From the NCBI RefSeq assembly GCF_014647975.1, contig NZ_BMQF01000009.1:62001-126000 (forward strand): a stretch of 64,000 nucleotides of DNA, written 5' to 3'. The notes below the pieces were generated by a model, which saw only the letters and a list, made by a program, of their open reading frames with translations, was not told the DNA's origin and made no database searches. Source of the stretch: Streptomyces fumigatiscleroticus (GTDB lineage Bacteria; Actinomycetota; Actinomycetes; Streptomycetales; Streptomycetaceae). Position numbers and translations under genes: made by a program. This document shows positions 8,600 through 17,064 of the stretch, one piece after another (position 1 is the first letter of the stretch; each line of letters begins with the position of its first letter).

Positions 8600-8971
8600 G
8601 GAGGCCGAGGTGGAGGCCCGGACCTCCGCGACACCGGCCTCGTGGTCGGTGACCACGCGCGGGAGAAACGTGAACTGACCGGAGACGGTGCGCGGTTCGG
8701 GTCACGGATCACCTGCTTGCCGCAGCCCCGCCCGCTCGGCCTCGCCCACGCGGTGCTCGTCGCCCGCGGCTTCCTGGGCGACGACGACTTCCCGCTCCGC
8801 CTGGGGGACGACTACCTCCAGCAGGGCGTCACGGGCTTCGTCCGCCGCGCCGCCGCCGGCCCGGCGGCCGTCCGGCTCCTGCTCACCCCGGTCGCGGACC
8901 CGTCCGCCCTCGGCGACACCGAGGGCGGACGGGTCCGCAGATCCCGTGCGGCGGGCCCGCTGGGCTGGTGA
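8600..8971 (+). pseudogene. Remnant of a glucose-1-phosphate thymidylyltransferase (StrD/RmlA-like)
   Basis: One frame shows a recognisable internal segment of the nucleotidyltransferase family: LVVGD, then GDGARFG, CLPQPRPLGLAHAVLVAR, FLGDDDFPLRLGDDYL and LLTPVADPSALG. The active-site N-terminus (GGxGTRLxP signature) and the C-terminal half are missing. Where the sequence should continue it runs into a perfect palindrome (8894-8938) and then a stop. Intact members make dTDP-sugar precursors from sugar-1-phosphate and NTP. No other sugar-nucleotide gene is nearby. This is read as a truncated, non-functional gene; family identity is from motif similarity only. Confidence 0.6.
8894..8938. repeat. 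20-bp perfect inverted repeat with 5-base loop
   Basis: Bases 8894-8913 are the exact reverse complement of 8919-8938, separated by CGACA. It lies within the nucleotidyltransferase remnant and would form a very stable hairpin or cruciform. It could act as a terminator in both directions. I see no flanking target duplication or transposase that would mark it as an insertion-sequence end. Confidence 0.75.
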
Positions 8972-9425
8972 TCGGCGACCATGGCAGGGTGCTTCTCGCC
9001 TCGTGAGTGGGGGCACGGCCGGCCACCCCGCTGGTGGTCCGGTCCGGCGGGTCGGGCGCGTGGACCCGGACCTCCCCCGGGCCTCCGATCCACCGGACCG
9101 GACATGTCGTTGAACGTAACACCTCTCAAAGACTTGCGAAAGAGATTGCACACGACCGGGTTCCATGCCGTCGTGACCTGGCAACTTCCCCAGGAAGGGG
9201 GTGCACCCCGGTGCAGAGGGTTGACCGGGGGATCGCACCTCGTACGGTCTCGACCGCAATAAGTTGCGAGGACGCCTTCGGCCCGGTCCTCGGGGTGCCG
9301 CTCGCCGACGGTGCGACATCCCTCAGCTGCATCGTGCACAAGGACGACGAGAAGGACCTCGCCGGCGGCGACCTGCACGGCCAGGTCATCGCCACCCAGC
9401 GGGTCCGGTCCATCGGCGTGACAGG
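8972..9425. other. Decayed intergenic stretch with a promoter-like AT-richer patch and a possible GAF fragment
   Basis: Positions 9103-9141 are the only AT-rich patch nearby. Read leftward they give TTTCGC (9141-9136), a 17-bp spacer and TACGTT (9118-9113). A leaderless ATG at 9105 would follow, but the ORF behind it has no recognisable product. On the plus strand, about 9262-9400 reads FGPVLGVPLADG ... DLHGQVIATQRV, faintly like a GAF domain of a DevS-type sensor kinase. That would suit a location beside nitrate reductase genes, but the similarity is weak. Confidence 0.25.
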
Positions 9426-10022
9426 TCACCGTGCGGGAGTGCGGGCAGGCCGCCACAGGGGGAAGGGGAGGCCGGCGAGGCGGTTGATGAGGATGCCCTG
9501 GGCGGTCAGGACGACGACCGCCAGCATGACGGTGGCCAGTTGGGCGGGGGAGCGCAGCAGGCCCAGGGCGACGATGAGGGTCGTGGCGCCCGCCGGTGGG
9601 TGATCGGCGCGGAAGACGGGCATGAAGGTGCAGGTCAGCCCGAGTGCCAGGACGGCGGCCAGGACCCGGTGCCAGTCGACGTGCATCAGGTCGGTGTCCA
9701 GCAGCCCGGTGACCGCGAGCGCGAACCAGCCGGCGAGTACGCCGATGAGGTGGCCGTACACGGTGTTGCGCGGTGAGGCGGTCGCGGCCTGCGGGGTGCG
9801 GAAGAGCAGGAAGGCGGTCGGGCCGAGGGAGGGGAAGAGGAACGGCTGCCGGGTGACCAGTGCGACCACGGCCATGATCAGCAGAGCGACGGCGGCGTTG
9901 ACGCCGCAGTACGCGGCGCGCAGCCGGCGGGAGGGGTAGCGCCGCTCCAGGACGTCGAGGTGCACGGCGTCCAGGAGCGGCACGGCACGGTGCCTGGCCG
10001 GGGGCTCCTGAGCAGGGGTCAC
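9426..10022 (-). CDS. HPP family integral membrane protein
   Basis: A 198-residue protein with about four transmembrane helices and the family signature DHPPAGATT in the second half. It also carries the N-terminal pattern FPSLGPTAFLLF. HPP proteins are membrane proteins of poorly known function; a plant and cyanobacterial member has been linked to nitrite transport. This gene is the last of the nar operon, its GTG start overlapping the narI stop (GTGA, 10019-10022), so a role in nitrate or nitrite handling is a reasonable inference. The start is fixed by this overlap. Confidence 0.85.
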   Translation of the reverse strand: MTPAQEPPARHRAVPLLDAVHLDVLERRYPSRRLRAAYCGVNAAVALLIMAVVALVTRQPFLFPSLGPTAFLLFRTPQAATASPRNTVYGHLIGVLAGWFALAVTGLLDTDLMHVDWHRVLAAVLALGLTCTFMPVFRADHPPAGATTLIVALGLLRSPAQLATVMLAVVVLTAQGILINRLAGLPFPLWRPARTPAR

Positions 10023-10753
10023 GGTCCGGTGCCCTCCCAGCCGCGGCGCGGCCGGGCGGTTCCCGGGCGCCGGGCGTCGTCGCGTGAGCGGTAGACGACG
10101 TAGGGGCGGAACAGATACGCCACCGGCGCGGTGAACGCGTGCACGAGGCGGGTGAACGGCAGCAGCGCGAAGAGCAGCAGGGCGACGGTCACATGGACGT
10201 GGTACTCGGTCGGCACCCGGGCCATCAGCCCGGTGTCGGGGACGAGGCGGAAGAGGCCGCGCAGCCAGGGCGAGACGGTGTCGCGGTAGTTGTAGGTGGC
10301 GCCGAAGGCGTTGATCAGGGTGGTGGCGAGTCCGGTGCCCAGGGCCGCGACGAGGAAGACGTACATGACCTTGTCGTTGCGGGTGGTGCCGAGGAAGACC
10401 GGGCCGGTCGTGCGGCGCCGCCAGATGAGCAGCGCCAGCCCGCCGAAGGTGAGCACGCCGGCGACGACACCGAGCGCGAGGGCGAGGGCGTGGTACGCCG
10501 ACTCGTGCAGGCCGACGGCGTCCGTCCAGCTCTGCGGGACGAACAGCCCGACGACATGGCCGGCGATGACGAAGAGCAGGCCGACGTGGAAGAGGGGGCT
10601 GCCGATCCGCAGCAGCCGGGACTCGTACAGTTCGGAGGAGCGGGTGGTCCAGCCGAACCGGTCGTAGCGGTAGCGCCAGACGGTGCCGGAGATCAGCAGG
10701 GCGACGGCGAGATAGGGCAGCGCGCCCCACAGGAAGGTGGTCAGGGCAGCCAT
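10019..10753 (-). CDS. narI: Respiratory nitrate reductase gamma subunit
   Basis: A 244-residue di-heme cytochrome b membrane subunit that takes electrons from menaquinol and passes them to NarH. Five hydrophobic helices are visible. Candidate heme-ligand histidines lie in the second helix (GSPLFHVG ... AGHVVGLF) and the last (EYHVHVTVALL ... RLVHAF). The ATG at 10753 lies 13 bases inside the end of narJ, so the two are translationally coupled. Length is close to the usual 225-245. It is followed by an HPP gene with a 4-base overlap. Confidence 0.93.
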   Translation of the reverse strand: MAALTTFLWGALPYLAVALLISGTVWRYRYDRFGWTTRSSELYESRLLRIGSPLFHVGLLFVIAGHVVGLFVPQSWTDAVGLHESAYHALALALGVVAGVLTFGGLALLIWRRRTTGPVFLGTTRNDKVMYVFLVAALGTGLATTLINAFGATYNYRDTVSPWLRGLFRLVPDTGLMARVPTEYHVHVTVALLLFALLPFTRLVHAFTAPVAYLFRPYVVYRSRDDARRPGTARPRRGWEGTGP

Positions 10754-11454
10754 CGGTGGCCTCCGGGGCTGTCGTGGGGGCCGCGGCCGACCAGCTCCGG
10801 GCCCGCGAGGTCGGCCGGTGGACGGAGAGCGGCTGACGGGGCGGTCAGGGCGCGTGCCTCTTGTTCGGTACGGGGTGAGGGGCCGGGCAGGGTGGCACAC
10901 ACGGCCTGGAGGAGCAGGGCGTACGGGGTGCCCGCCCTGGTGAGGGAGAGCCGCAGGAGTTCGAGGCCGGTGCGGTGTTCCTGGAGCAGGGCGCTGCCGT
11001 CCCGCGGCTCGTGGGCGGCGTACTCCAGGACGACCGGCAGATGGTCGGGGAGTTCGTCCTCGCCGGGGTGCAGGCCGTGGGCGCGGTAGCGGGCCTTGAG
11101 CGCGGCGAGGGAGTGGCCGCGGCGGCGGGTGTCGCCGTCGCTCCACCAGGTCAGGTGCAGGGAGCGGCGGTTGCGGGTGTCGAAGACGGCCACGTAGTCT
11201 TCGCCGGCCCGCACGGGGTCCTGTTCCGCCAGGTGGCCGGTGAAGGCCGAGAGGTCCGCCGCCGCGTCCGAGGGGGCCGTCCGTGCCAGGGCGGCGCGGA
11301 TCAGCGGGAGGCGGTCGAGGAGGACCTGGTCGGGGTAGCCCAGGCAGAGACCGGCCGCGCGGTGGAGTACGGCGTGGCCGCGGGCGTCCGCGGCCCCGGG
11401 CCCCGGCGGTGCGGTACGGCGGCGTAGGGCGGTGCCCAGGCGTGGCGCCCTCAT
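10741..11454 (-). CDS. narJ: Nitrate reductase molybdenum cofactor assembly chaperone
   Basis: A 237-residue cytoplasmic chaperone (TorD/NarJ-like helical fold) that binds apo-NarG and promotes molybdopterin insertion before membrane docking. It is recognised by AAGLCLGYPDQVLLDRLPLI near the N-terminus, by ENYV-type residues in GEDYVAVFD, and by HLTWW. The ATG overlaps the narH stop codon (ATGA at 11454-11451), which decides the start. The C-terminal roughly 30 residues are rich in Pro and Gly and less conserved. Confidence 0.92.
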   Translation of the reverse strand: MRAPRLGTALRRRTAPPGPGAADARGHAVLHRAAGLCLGYPDQVLLDRLPLIRAALARTAPSDAAADLSAFTGHLAEQDPVRAGEDYVAVFDTRNRRSLHLTWWSDGDTRRRGHSLAALKARYRAHGLHPGEDELPDHLPVVLEYAAHEPRDGSALLQEHRTGLELLRLSLTRAGTPYALLLQAVCATLPGPSPRTEQEARALTAPSAALRPPADLAGPELVGRGPHDSPGGHRWLP

Positions 11455-13175
11455 CGCCGTCTCCCGTCGCCGTCGCCGTCGCCGTCGCCGTCGGCGTCGT
11501 CGCCGTCCCGGCCCGTCCGGGGCGGGAAGAGACCGTCGGGGCGGCCGTTGCCGTCCCAGTTCAGGAGGTTGACGCGGGCACCGGGACCGGCGGTGTCGGC
11601 GGGCCGGTCGTCGGTGGCGCGGGCGCGCAGCGCGTGGAAGGTCTCCACGGTGGCCGGCGCCGGGCGCCCGGACGCCTCGCCGAACGGGCCCGAGCCATGG
11701 CCGCCGCCCATTCCGGGACCGCCCTCGAAGTCCAGGCTGCACCCGCCGAGGGCCGACTCCTCCAGGGCCCGGGCGTCACCCACGGCGGCCGTCGGGATGA
11801 CGTACCGGTCCTCGTACTTGGCCAGGGCCAGCAGCCGGTACATGTCGTCGAGCTGCTCGGTGCTCATGCCGACGGACCCGGCGATGGACGCGTCGGGCCG
11901 CTCACCGAGGTTCAGGCGGCGCCGGTGGGCGCGCATGGCGGCCAGCCGCCGCAGGGCGGTGTCCACCGGGCCGGTGTTCCCCGCGCTGAACAGCTCCGCG
12001 AGATAGGCGACCGGGATGCGCAGCGAGGCGATGGCGCCGAAGAGGTTGTGCTCGTCCTCCCCGTCGTGGCCGGTGGCGGTCAGCGACTCCACCACCGGCG
12101 AGAGCGGCGGCACGTACCAGACCATCGGCATGGTGCGGTACTCCGGATGCAGGGGCAGCGCGACCCGGTGGGTGGCGATCAGGTCGTACACGGGGGAGCG
12201 GCGGGCGGCGTCCAGCCAGGCGAGCGGGATGCCGGCCCGCTCGGCGGCGCCGGCGACGGCCGGGTCGTGCGGATCGAGGAAGAGGCTCAGCTGGGCCTCG
12301 TAAAGGTCCTGTTCGCGCGGGGTGGCCGCCGCCTCGCGGACCCGGTCGGCGTCGTACAGCAGCACACCGAGGTTGCGCAGCCGGCCCACGCAGGTCTCCG
12401 AGCAGACGGTGGGCAGCCCGGCCTCGACGCGCGGGTAGCAGAAGGTGCACTTCTCGGCCTTGCCGGTGCGGTGGTTGAAGTACACCTTCTTGTACGGGCA
12501 GCCGGTCACGCACATCCGCCAGCCCCGGCAGCGGTCCTGGTCCACCAGGACGATGCCGTCCTCCTCCCGCTTGTACAGCGCTCCGGAGGGGCAGGCCGCC
12601 ACGCACGACGGGTTGAGGCAGTGCTCGCAGATGCGCGGCAGATAGAACATGAAGGACTGCTCGAACTCCAGCCGCACCTTCTGGGACATCCGGGCCAGCA
12701 CCGGGTCGTCGGGGCCGTGTCCGGGCATGCCGCCGAGGTTGTCGTCCCAGTTCGCGGACCAGGGGATGGTGTCCATGCGCTCGCCGCTGATGAGGGAGCG
12801 GGGCGCCGCGACGGGGAAGTCGTCGCCCGCGGGCGCCTCGGTCAGGGTGCGGTAGTCGTAGGTCCACGGCTCGTAGTAGTCACGGATGCCGGGCAGCAGG
12901 GGGTTGGCGAAGATCGAGGCGAGGCGGCGGAGCCGGCCGCCGGAGCGGGGGCGCAGCCGGCCGCGGCGGGTCAGCTCCCAGCCGCCGCGCCAGCGGTCCT
13001 GGTCCTCGTAGCGGCGGGGGTAGCCCTGTCCCGGGCGGGTCTCGACGTTGTTGAACCAGACGTACTCCACCCCCGCCCGGTTGGTCCAGGTCTGTTTGCA
13101 GGTCACCGAGCAGGTGTGACAGCCGATGCACTTGTCCAGGTTCATCACCATGGCGATCTGCGCCATCACCCGCAT
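11451..13175 (-). CDS. narH: Respiratory nitrate reductase beta subunit (iron-sulfur)
   Basis: A 574-residue electron-transfer subunit carrying four iron-sulfur clusters between NarI and NarG. The ferredoxin-like cysteine groups are visible: CIGCHTCSVTCKQTW near residue 18, CEHCLNPSCVAACPSGA, CRGWRMCVTGCPYKK and CTFCYPR. The Trp within the third group (CRGWRMC) is the hallmark replacement that makes one cluster [3Fe-4S]. The ATG overlaps the narG stop (TGATG). The C-terminus is unusual: an acidic Gly-Asp repeat (DGDGDGDGDG) encoded by a hexanucleotide microsatellite just before the narJ start. Core NarH usually ends near residue 510-530. Confidence 0.95.
   Translation of the reverse strand: MRVMAQIAMVMNLDKCIGCHTCSVTCKQTWTNRAGVEYVWFNNVETRPGQGYPRRYEDQDRWRGGWELTRRGRLRPRSGGRLRRLASIFANPLLPGIRDYYEPWTYDYRTLTEAPAGDDFPVAAPRSLISGERMDTIPWSANWDDNLGGMPGHGPDDPVLARMSQKVRLEFEQSFMFYLPRICEHCLNPSCVAACPSGALYKREEDGIVLVDQDRCRGWRMCVTGCPYKKVYFNHRTGKAEKCTFCYPRVEAGLPTVCSETCVGRLRNLGVLLYDADRVREAAATPREQDLYEAQLSLFLDPHDPAVAGAAERAGIPLAWLDAARRSPVYDLIATHRVALPLHPEYRTMPMVWYVPPLSPVVESLTATGHDGEDEHNLFGAIASLRIPVAYLAELFSAGNTGPVDTALRRLAAMRAHRRRLNLGERPDASIAGSVGMSTEQLDDMYRLLALAKYEDRYVIPTAAVGDARALEESALGGCSLDFEGGPGMGGGHGSGPFGEASGRPAPATVETFHALRARATDDRPADTAGPGARVNLLNWDGNGRPDGLFPPRTGRDGDDADGDGDGDGDGRRR
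11462..11505 (-). repeat. Hexanucleotide microsatellite at the narH-narJ junction
   Basis: On the plus strand the unit CGTCGC is repeated about six times with minor variation, encoding alternating Gly and Asp at the NarH C-terminus. Changes in copy number would stay in frame. The tract lies within 55 bases of the narJ start codon. Confidence 0.75.
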
Positions 13176-16100
13176 CAGTAGCGCACCTCCTGGGAGCGGC
13201 GGCGGACGACGGTGACCTCGTCGCGCTGGTTGCCGGTCGGGCCGAAGTAGTTGAAGGCGAAGGAGAGCTGGGCGTAGCCCCCGATGAGATGGGTGGGTTT
13301 GAGCAGGATGCGGGTCAGGGAGTTGTGGGTGCCGCCGCGCCGTCCGGTGGCCTCGCTGCGCGGCACGGCGACGGTGCGGTCCTGGGCGTGGTGGACGTAG
13401 ACGGTGCCGGTGGGCATGCGGTGGGAGACCACCGCGCGGGCGACCAGGACGCCGTTGCGGTTGACCGCCTCGACCCAGTCGTTGTCGGCCACGCCGATGG
13501 CCTCGGCGTCGGCGGGGCTGATCCACATCAGCTGGCCGCCCCGGGAGAGGGCCTGCATCAGCAGGTTGTCCTGGTACTCGGAGTGGATGGACCACTTGTT
13601 GTGCGGGGTGAGGTAACGGACCGTCACTTCGCGGGTGCCGTCGGATCCGAGCCGTGGTTCGCCGAAGAGACGGTGGATGTCCAGCGGCGGCCGGTACAGC
13701 GGCAGCGCCTCGCCCAGCTCCTGCATCCAGTCGTGGTCGAGGTAGAAGTGCTGGCGGCCGGTGAGGGTGTGCCAGGGCTTGCCGTACTCGGTGTTGACCG
13801 TGAACGGGCTGTAGCGCCGGCCGCCGGACTCCACGCCGGACCACTCGGGGCTGGTGATGCTCTGCTGCGGCTGGGCCCGGGTGTCGGCGAAACGGATGCG
13901 TCTCTCCCGCTCGCCCTGCCCGAGTTCGGCGATCCGCGCGTTGCCGACCCGCTGGGCGAGGGTACGGAAGCCCTGGTCGGCGAGGCGGCCGTTGGTGGTG
14001 GCGGACAGGGCGAGCACCGCTTCGCACATCTTCTCGGCGGTGTCGAGGAGCGGCCGGCCGTCGCCGGGGCCGCCGCGGGCGGTGCCGCACAGCCGGGCCA
14101 GTCCGGTCAGCTCCCCGCCGATGTCGTAGGTGACGCCCTTGGTGGTCAGGCCCTTGGCGGTGGCGAGCGGGCCGAGGGTGCGCATCCGGTCGGCGACCGT
14201 GCCGTAGTCGCGTTCGACGAGGGTGAGGGCGGGCATGGTGCGGCCCGGCACCGGGGGTGTGCCCTCCGCCCGCCAGTCGTGCTCGGCGCCCAGCGGATCG
14301 CCCAGTTCGGACGGCGTGTCGTGCTGGTGCGGCGTGGCCACCACATCGTGTCGCACGCCCAGATGACGGGCGGCGAGGGCGGAGAAGGCCTCCGCCAGGG
14401 CCTGGAAGGTGTCGTGGTCGGTGCGCGCCTGCCAGGGCGGGTCCACGGCCGGGTTGAAGGAGTGCACGAAGGGGTGCAGATCGGTGGTGGACAGGTCGTG
14501 CTTCTCGTACCAGGTGGCGGCCGGCAGCACGACGTCGGAGAGCAGTGCGGTCGACGTCATCCGGAAGTCCAGGTTGACGAGGAGATCGAGCTTGCCCTCC
14601 GGCGCCTCGGCGCGCCAGCGCACATCGCGCGGGCGCGAGCCGGCCGGGGCCTGTTCGGCGCGCAGGTCGGCGTGGGTGCCCAGCAGATGCCGCTGGAAGT
14701 ACTCGGCGCCCTTGGCGGACGACCCGAGCAGGTTGGAACGCCAGGTGAGCAGGATCCGCGGCCAGTTGGCCGGGTGGTCGGGGTCCTCGCAGGCGAAGCC
14801 GAGGCGTCCCGCGGCCAGCTCTCCGGCGACGTACGCCTCCGGGCCGGCGTCCGCGGCCCGGGCCTCGTCGGCCAGGTCGAGCGGGTTGCGGTCGAAGGTG
14901 GGGTACGAGGGCGTCCAGCCCAGCCGCGCGGACCGGGCCAGCACGTCCACCGCCGACATCCCGGCGAACCGCCCCGCCCCCAGCGGCGAGGCCAGCACGT
15001 CCGCCCGGAAGGGGTCGTAGCGCCACTGGTCGCTGTGGAGGAAGAAGAAGCCGGTGCCGATCATCTGCCGGGGCGGGCGCTGCCAGTCGGCGGCCCCGGC
15101 CAGCGCGGTCCAGCCGGTGAGCGGCCGGCACTTCTCCTGGCCGACGTAGTGGGCCCAGCCGCCGCCGTTGCGGCCCTGGCAGCCGGTGAGGAGCAGCAGG
15201 GTCAGGAAGGTGCGGTAGATGGTCTCGGAGTGGAACCAGTGGTTGGTCCCCGCCCCCATGATGATCATGCACCGGCCGCGGGTGCGCTCCGCGGTCCGCG
15301 CGAACTCCCGGGCGACGCGCGCCGCCGCCGCCGCCGGTACGGAGGTGATCGCCTCCTGCCAGGCGGGGGTGCCGGGGCCCGTCGCGTCCTCGTAACCCGA
15401 AGGCCAGTCGCCCGGCAGCCCGGGGCGGCCCACGCCGTATCCGGCGAGCAGCAGGTCGAAGACGGTGGTGACCGGCGGCCCGCCGGGCGTCGGACGGCGC
15501 GCCGGTACGCCGCGCCGCAGGACCGCGCCCGAGCCGTCCGCGGTGTCGAAGCGCGGCAGCAGCACCTCGACGGCGGTGGCCTCCGCGTCGTCGTACAGGG
15601 TCAGCCGGGGCACCGTGTCGCCCAGCTCCAGGTTCCACCGGCCGCCCTCCCGGGCCCAGCGGTCGGCCACCGTTCCGTCCGGCACGACGGGACGCCCGGT
15701 GGCGTCGTCCAGCAGCACCGTGCGCCACGCGGCGTGCTCCGCCGCGGCCGGCGCGCCGCCCAGCTCCGACGCGCGCAGGAAGCGGCCCGGCACATACGCC
15801 CCGTCACGCTCCCGCAGCGTCACCAGGAACGGCAGATCGGTGAAGCGGCGCACGTAGTCGGTGAAGTACGGCACCTGCCGCTCGACGAAGCACTCGCGCA
15901 GGATCACCTGCCCCATGGCCAGGGCCAGCGCGCCGTCGGTCCCGGGGTGCGGGTGCAGCCACTCGTCGGCGAACTTGGCGTTGTCCGCGTAGTCCGGCGC
16001 GACGACCACGACCTTCTGGCCGTTGTAGCGGGCCTCGGCCATCCAGTGGGCGTCCGGTGTCCGGGTGACCGGCACGTTCGAGCCCCACATCAGCAGATAG

Positions 16101-16900
16101 GCCGCGTCCCACCAGTCGCCCGACTCGGGTACGTCGGTCTGGTCGCCGAACACCTGCGGGGAGGCCACCGGCAGATCCGCGTACCAGTCGTAGAACGACA
16201 GCATCTGACCGCCGATCAGCGACAGGAAGCGGGCCCCCGCCGCCTGCGAGACGATCGACATCGCCGGGATCGGCGAGAAGCCCGCGATACGGTCCGGGCC
16301 GTGCTCGCGGACGGTGTGCACGTGTGCTGCGGCGACCATCTCCAGTGTCTCCGCCCAGGTGCTCCGCACCATCCCGCCCTTGCCGCGGGCCCGCTGGTAG
16401 CGGCGCCGCCGCTCCGGGTCGCCGACCACGTCGGCCCAGGCCAGCACCGGATCACCGAGCCGGGCCCGCGCCTCGCGGTACATTTCCGCCAGCACCCCGC
16501 GCACATACGGATAGCGCACGCGGGTGGGGGAGTACGTGTACCAGGAGAAGGCCGCTCCGCGCGGACAGCCGCGGGGCTCGTACTCGGGCCGGTCGGGCCC
16601 GGCACTGGGGTAGTCGGTCTCCTGGGTCTCCCAGGTGATGATGCCGTCCTTGACATAGACCCGCCAGCTGCACGAGCCGGTGCAGTTCACGCCGTGCGTG
16701 GAGCGCACCACCTTGTCGTGGGCCCAGCGGTCCCGGTAGAAGACGTCGCCGTCCCGGCCCCCCTTGTAGTGCACCGCGCCCAGGTCGCGCGTGTACGCGC
16801 CCCGGGAGAAGAAGCCGCCGAGCCGCAGCAGCGCATCCACCGCTCCGTCCACCGCTCCGTCCGCAGGCCCGGCGCCCCCGGCCGCCTCCACACCGCTCAT
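13175..16900 (-). CDS. narG: Respiratory nitrate reductase alpha subunit (molybdoenzyme)
   Basis: A 1241-residue catalytic subunit that reduces nitrate to nitrite at a bis-MGD molybdenum centre on the cytoplasmic face. The N-terminal FS0 [4Fe-4S] ligands are His69, Cys73, Cys77 and Cys112 (HGVNCTGSC, RGCPRG). The segment PESGDWWDAAYLLMWGSNVP and TRTPDAH matches the region of the molybdenum Asp ligand. Full length is typical. The ATG at 16900 is preceded by AGGAG. It heads the operon narG-H-J-I-HPP, all with overlapping junctions. In Streptomyces such operons are expressed under low oxygen or in spores; no regulator gene is adjacent here apart from possible GAF fragments. Confidence 0.96.
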   Translation of the reverse strand: MSGVEAAGGAGPADGAVDGAVDALLRLGGFFSRGAYTRDLGAVHYKGGRDGDVFYRDRWAHDKVVRSTHGVNCTGSCSWRVYVKDGIITWETQETDYPSAGPDRPEYEPRGCPRGAAFSWYTYSPTRVRYPYVRGVLAEMYREARARLGDPVLAWADVVGDPERRRRYQRARGKGGMVRSTWAETLEMVAAAHVHTVREHGPDRIAGFSPIPAMSIVSQAAGARFLSLIGGQMLSFYDWYADLPVASPQVFGDQTDVPESGDWWDAAYLLMWGSNVPVTRTPDAHWMAEARYNGQKVVVVAPDYADNAKFADEWLHPHPGTDGALALAMGQVILRECFVERQVPYFTDYVRRFTDLPFLVTLRERDGAYVPGRFLRASELGGAPAAAEHAAWRTVLLDDATGRPVVPDGTVADRWAREGGRWNLELGDTVPRLTLYDDAEATAVEVLLPRFDTADGSGAVLRRGVPARRPTPGGPPVTTVFDLLLAGYGVGRPGLPGDWPSGYEDATGPGTPAWQEAITSVPAAAAARVAREFARTAERTRGRCMIIMGAGTNHWFHSETIYRTFLTLLLLTGCQGRNGGGWAHYVGQEKCRPLTGWTALAGAADWQRPPRQMIGTGFFFLHSDQWRYDPFRADVLASPLGAGRFAGMSAVDVLARSARLGWTPSYPTFDRNPLDLADEARAADAGPEAYVAGELAAGRLGFACEDPDHPANWPRILLTWRSNLLGSSAKGAEYFQRHLLGTHADLRAEQAPAGSRPRDVRWRAEAPEGKLDLLVNLDFRMTSTALLSDVVLPAATWYEKHDLSTTDLHPFVHSFNPAVDPPWQARTDHDTFQALAEAFSALAARHLGVRHDVVATPHQHDTPSELGDPLGAEHDWRAEGTPPVPGRTMPALTLVERDYGTVADRMRTLGPLATAKGLTTKGVTYDIGGELTGLARLCGTARGGPGDGRPLLDTAEKMCEAVLALSATTNGRLADQGFRTLAQRVGNARIAELGQGERERRIRFADTRAQPQQSITSPEWSGVESGGRRYSPFTVNTEYGKPWHTLTGRQHFYLDHDWMQELGEALPLYRPPLDIHRLFGEPRLGSDGTREVTVRYLTPHNKWSIHSEYQDNLLMQALSRGGQLMWISPADAEAIGVADNDWVEAVNRNGVLVARAVVSHRMPTGTVYVHHAQDRTVAVPRSEATGRRGGTHNSLTRILLKPTHLIGGYAQLSFAFNYFGPTGNQRDEVTVVRRRSQEVRY

Positions 16901-17064
16901 CGCATCTCCTCATCACCGGCAGGAGCCACCTGCCCGGACAGGCGTGAGCCCGTGAAGGGACATTCAGTGCAAACGATGTCAAAGGTAGCCTGCGTGGTGC
17001 CCGGCCGGGCGCAGGCCACGCCACGCGGGCCGCTTCCCGATCGGCGTGACCGGCGGCTGTGGTG
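16901..17064 (-). promoter_or_regulatory. narG upstream region
   Basis: A -35-like TTGACA reads leftward at 16982-16977 in the AT-richest part of this 164-base gap, but no good -10 lies at 16-18 bp. The nearby CCTGCCCGGACAGG (about 16929-16942) is a short palindrome. The frameshifted dehydrogenase also ends here on the same strand, so read-through from narG is not expected to be important. Confidence 0.35.

Noticed and set aside
8894..8938. Insertion-sequence terminal inverted repeat
   Set aside because: The two arms are separated by only five bases, with no transposase and no target duplication visible.
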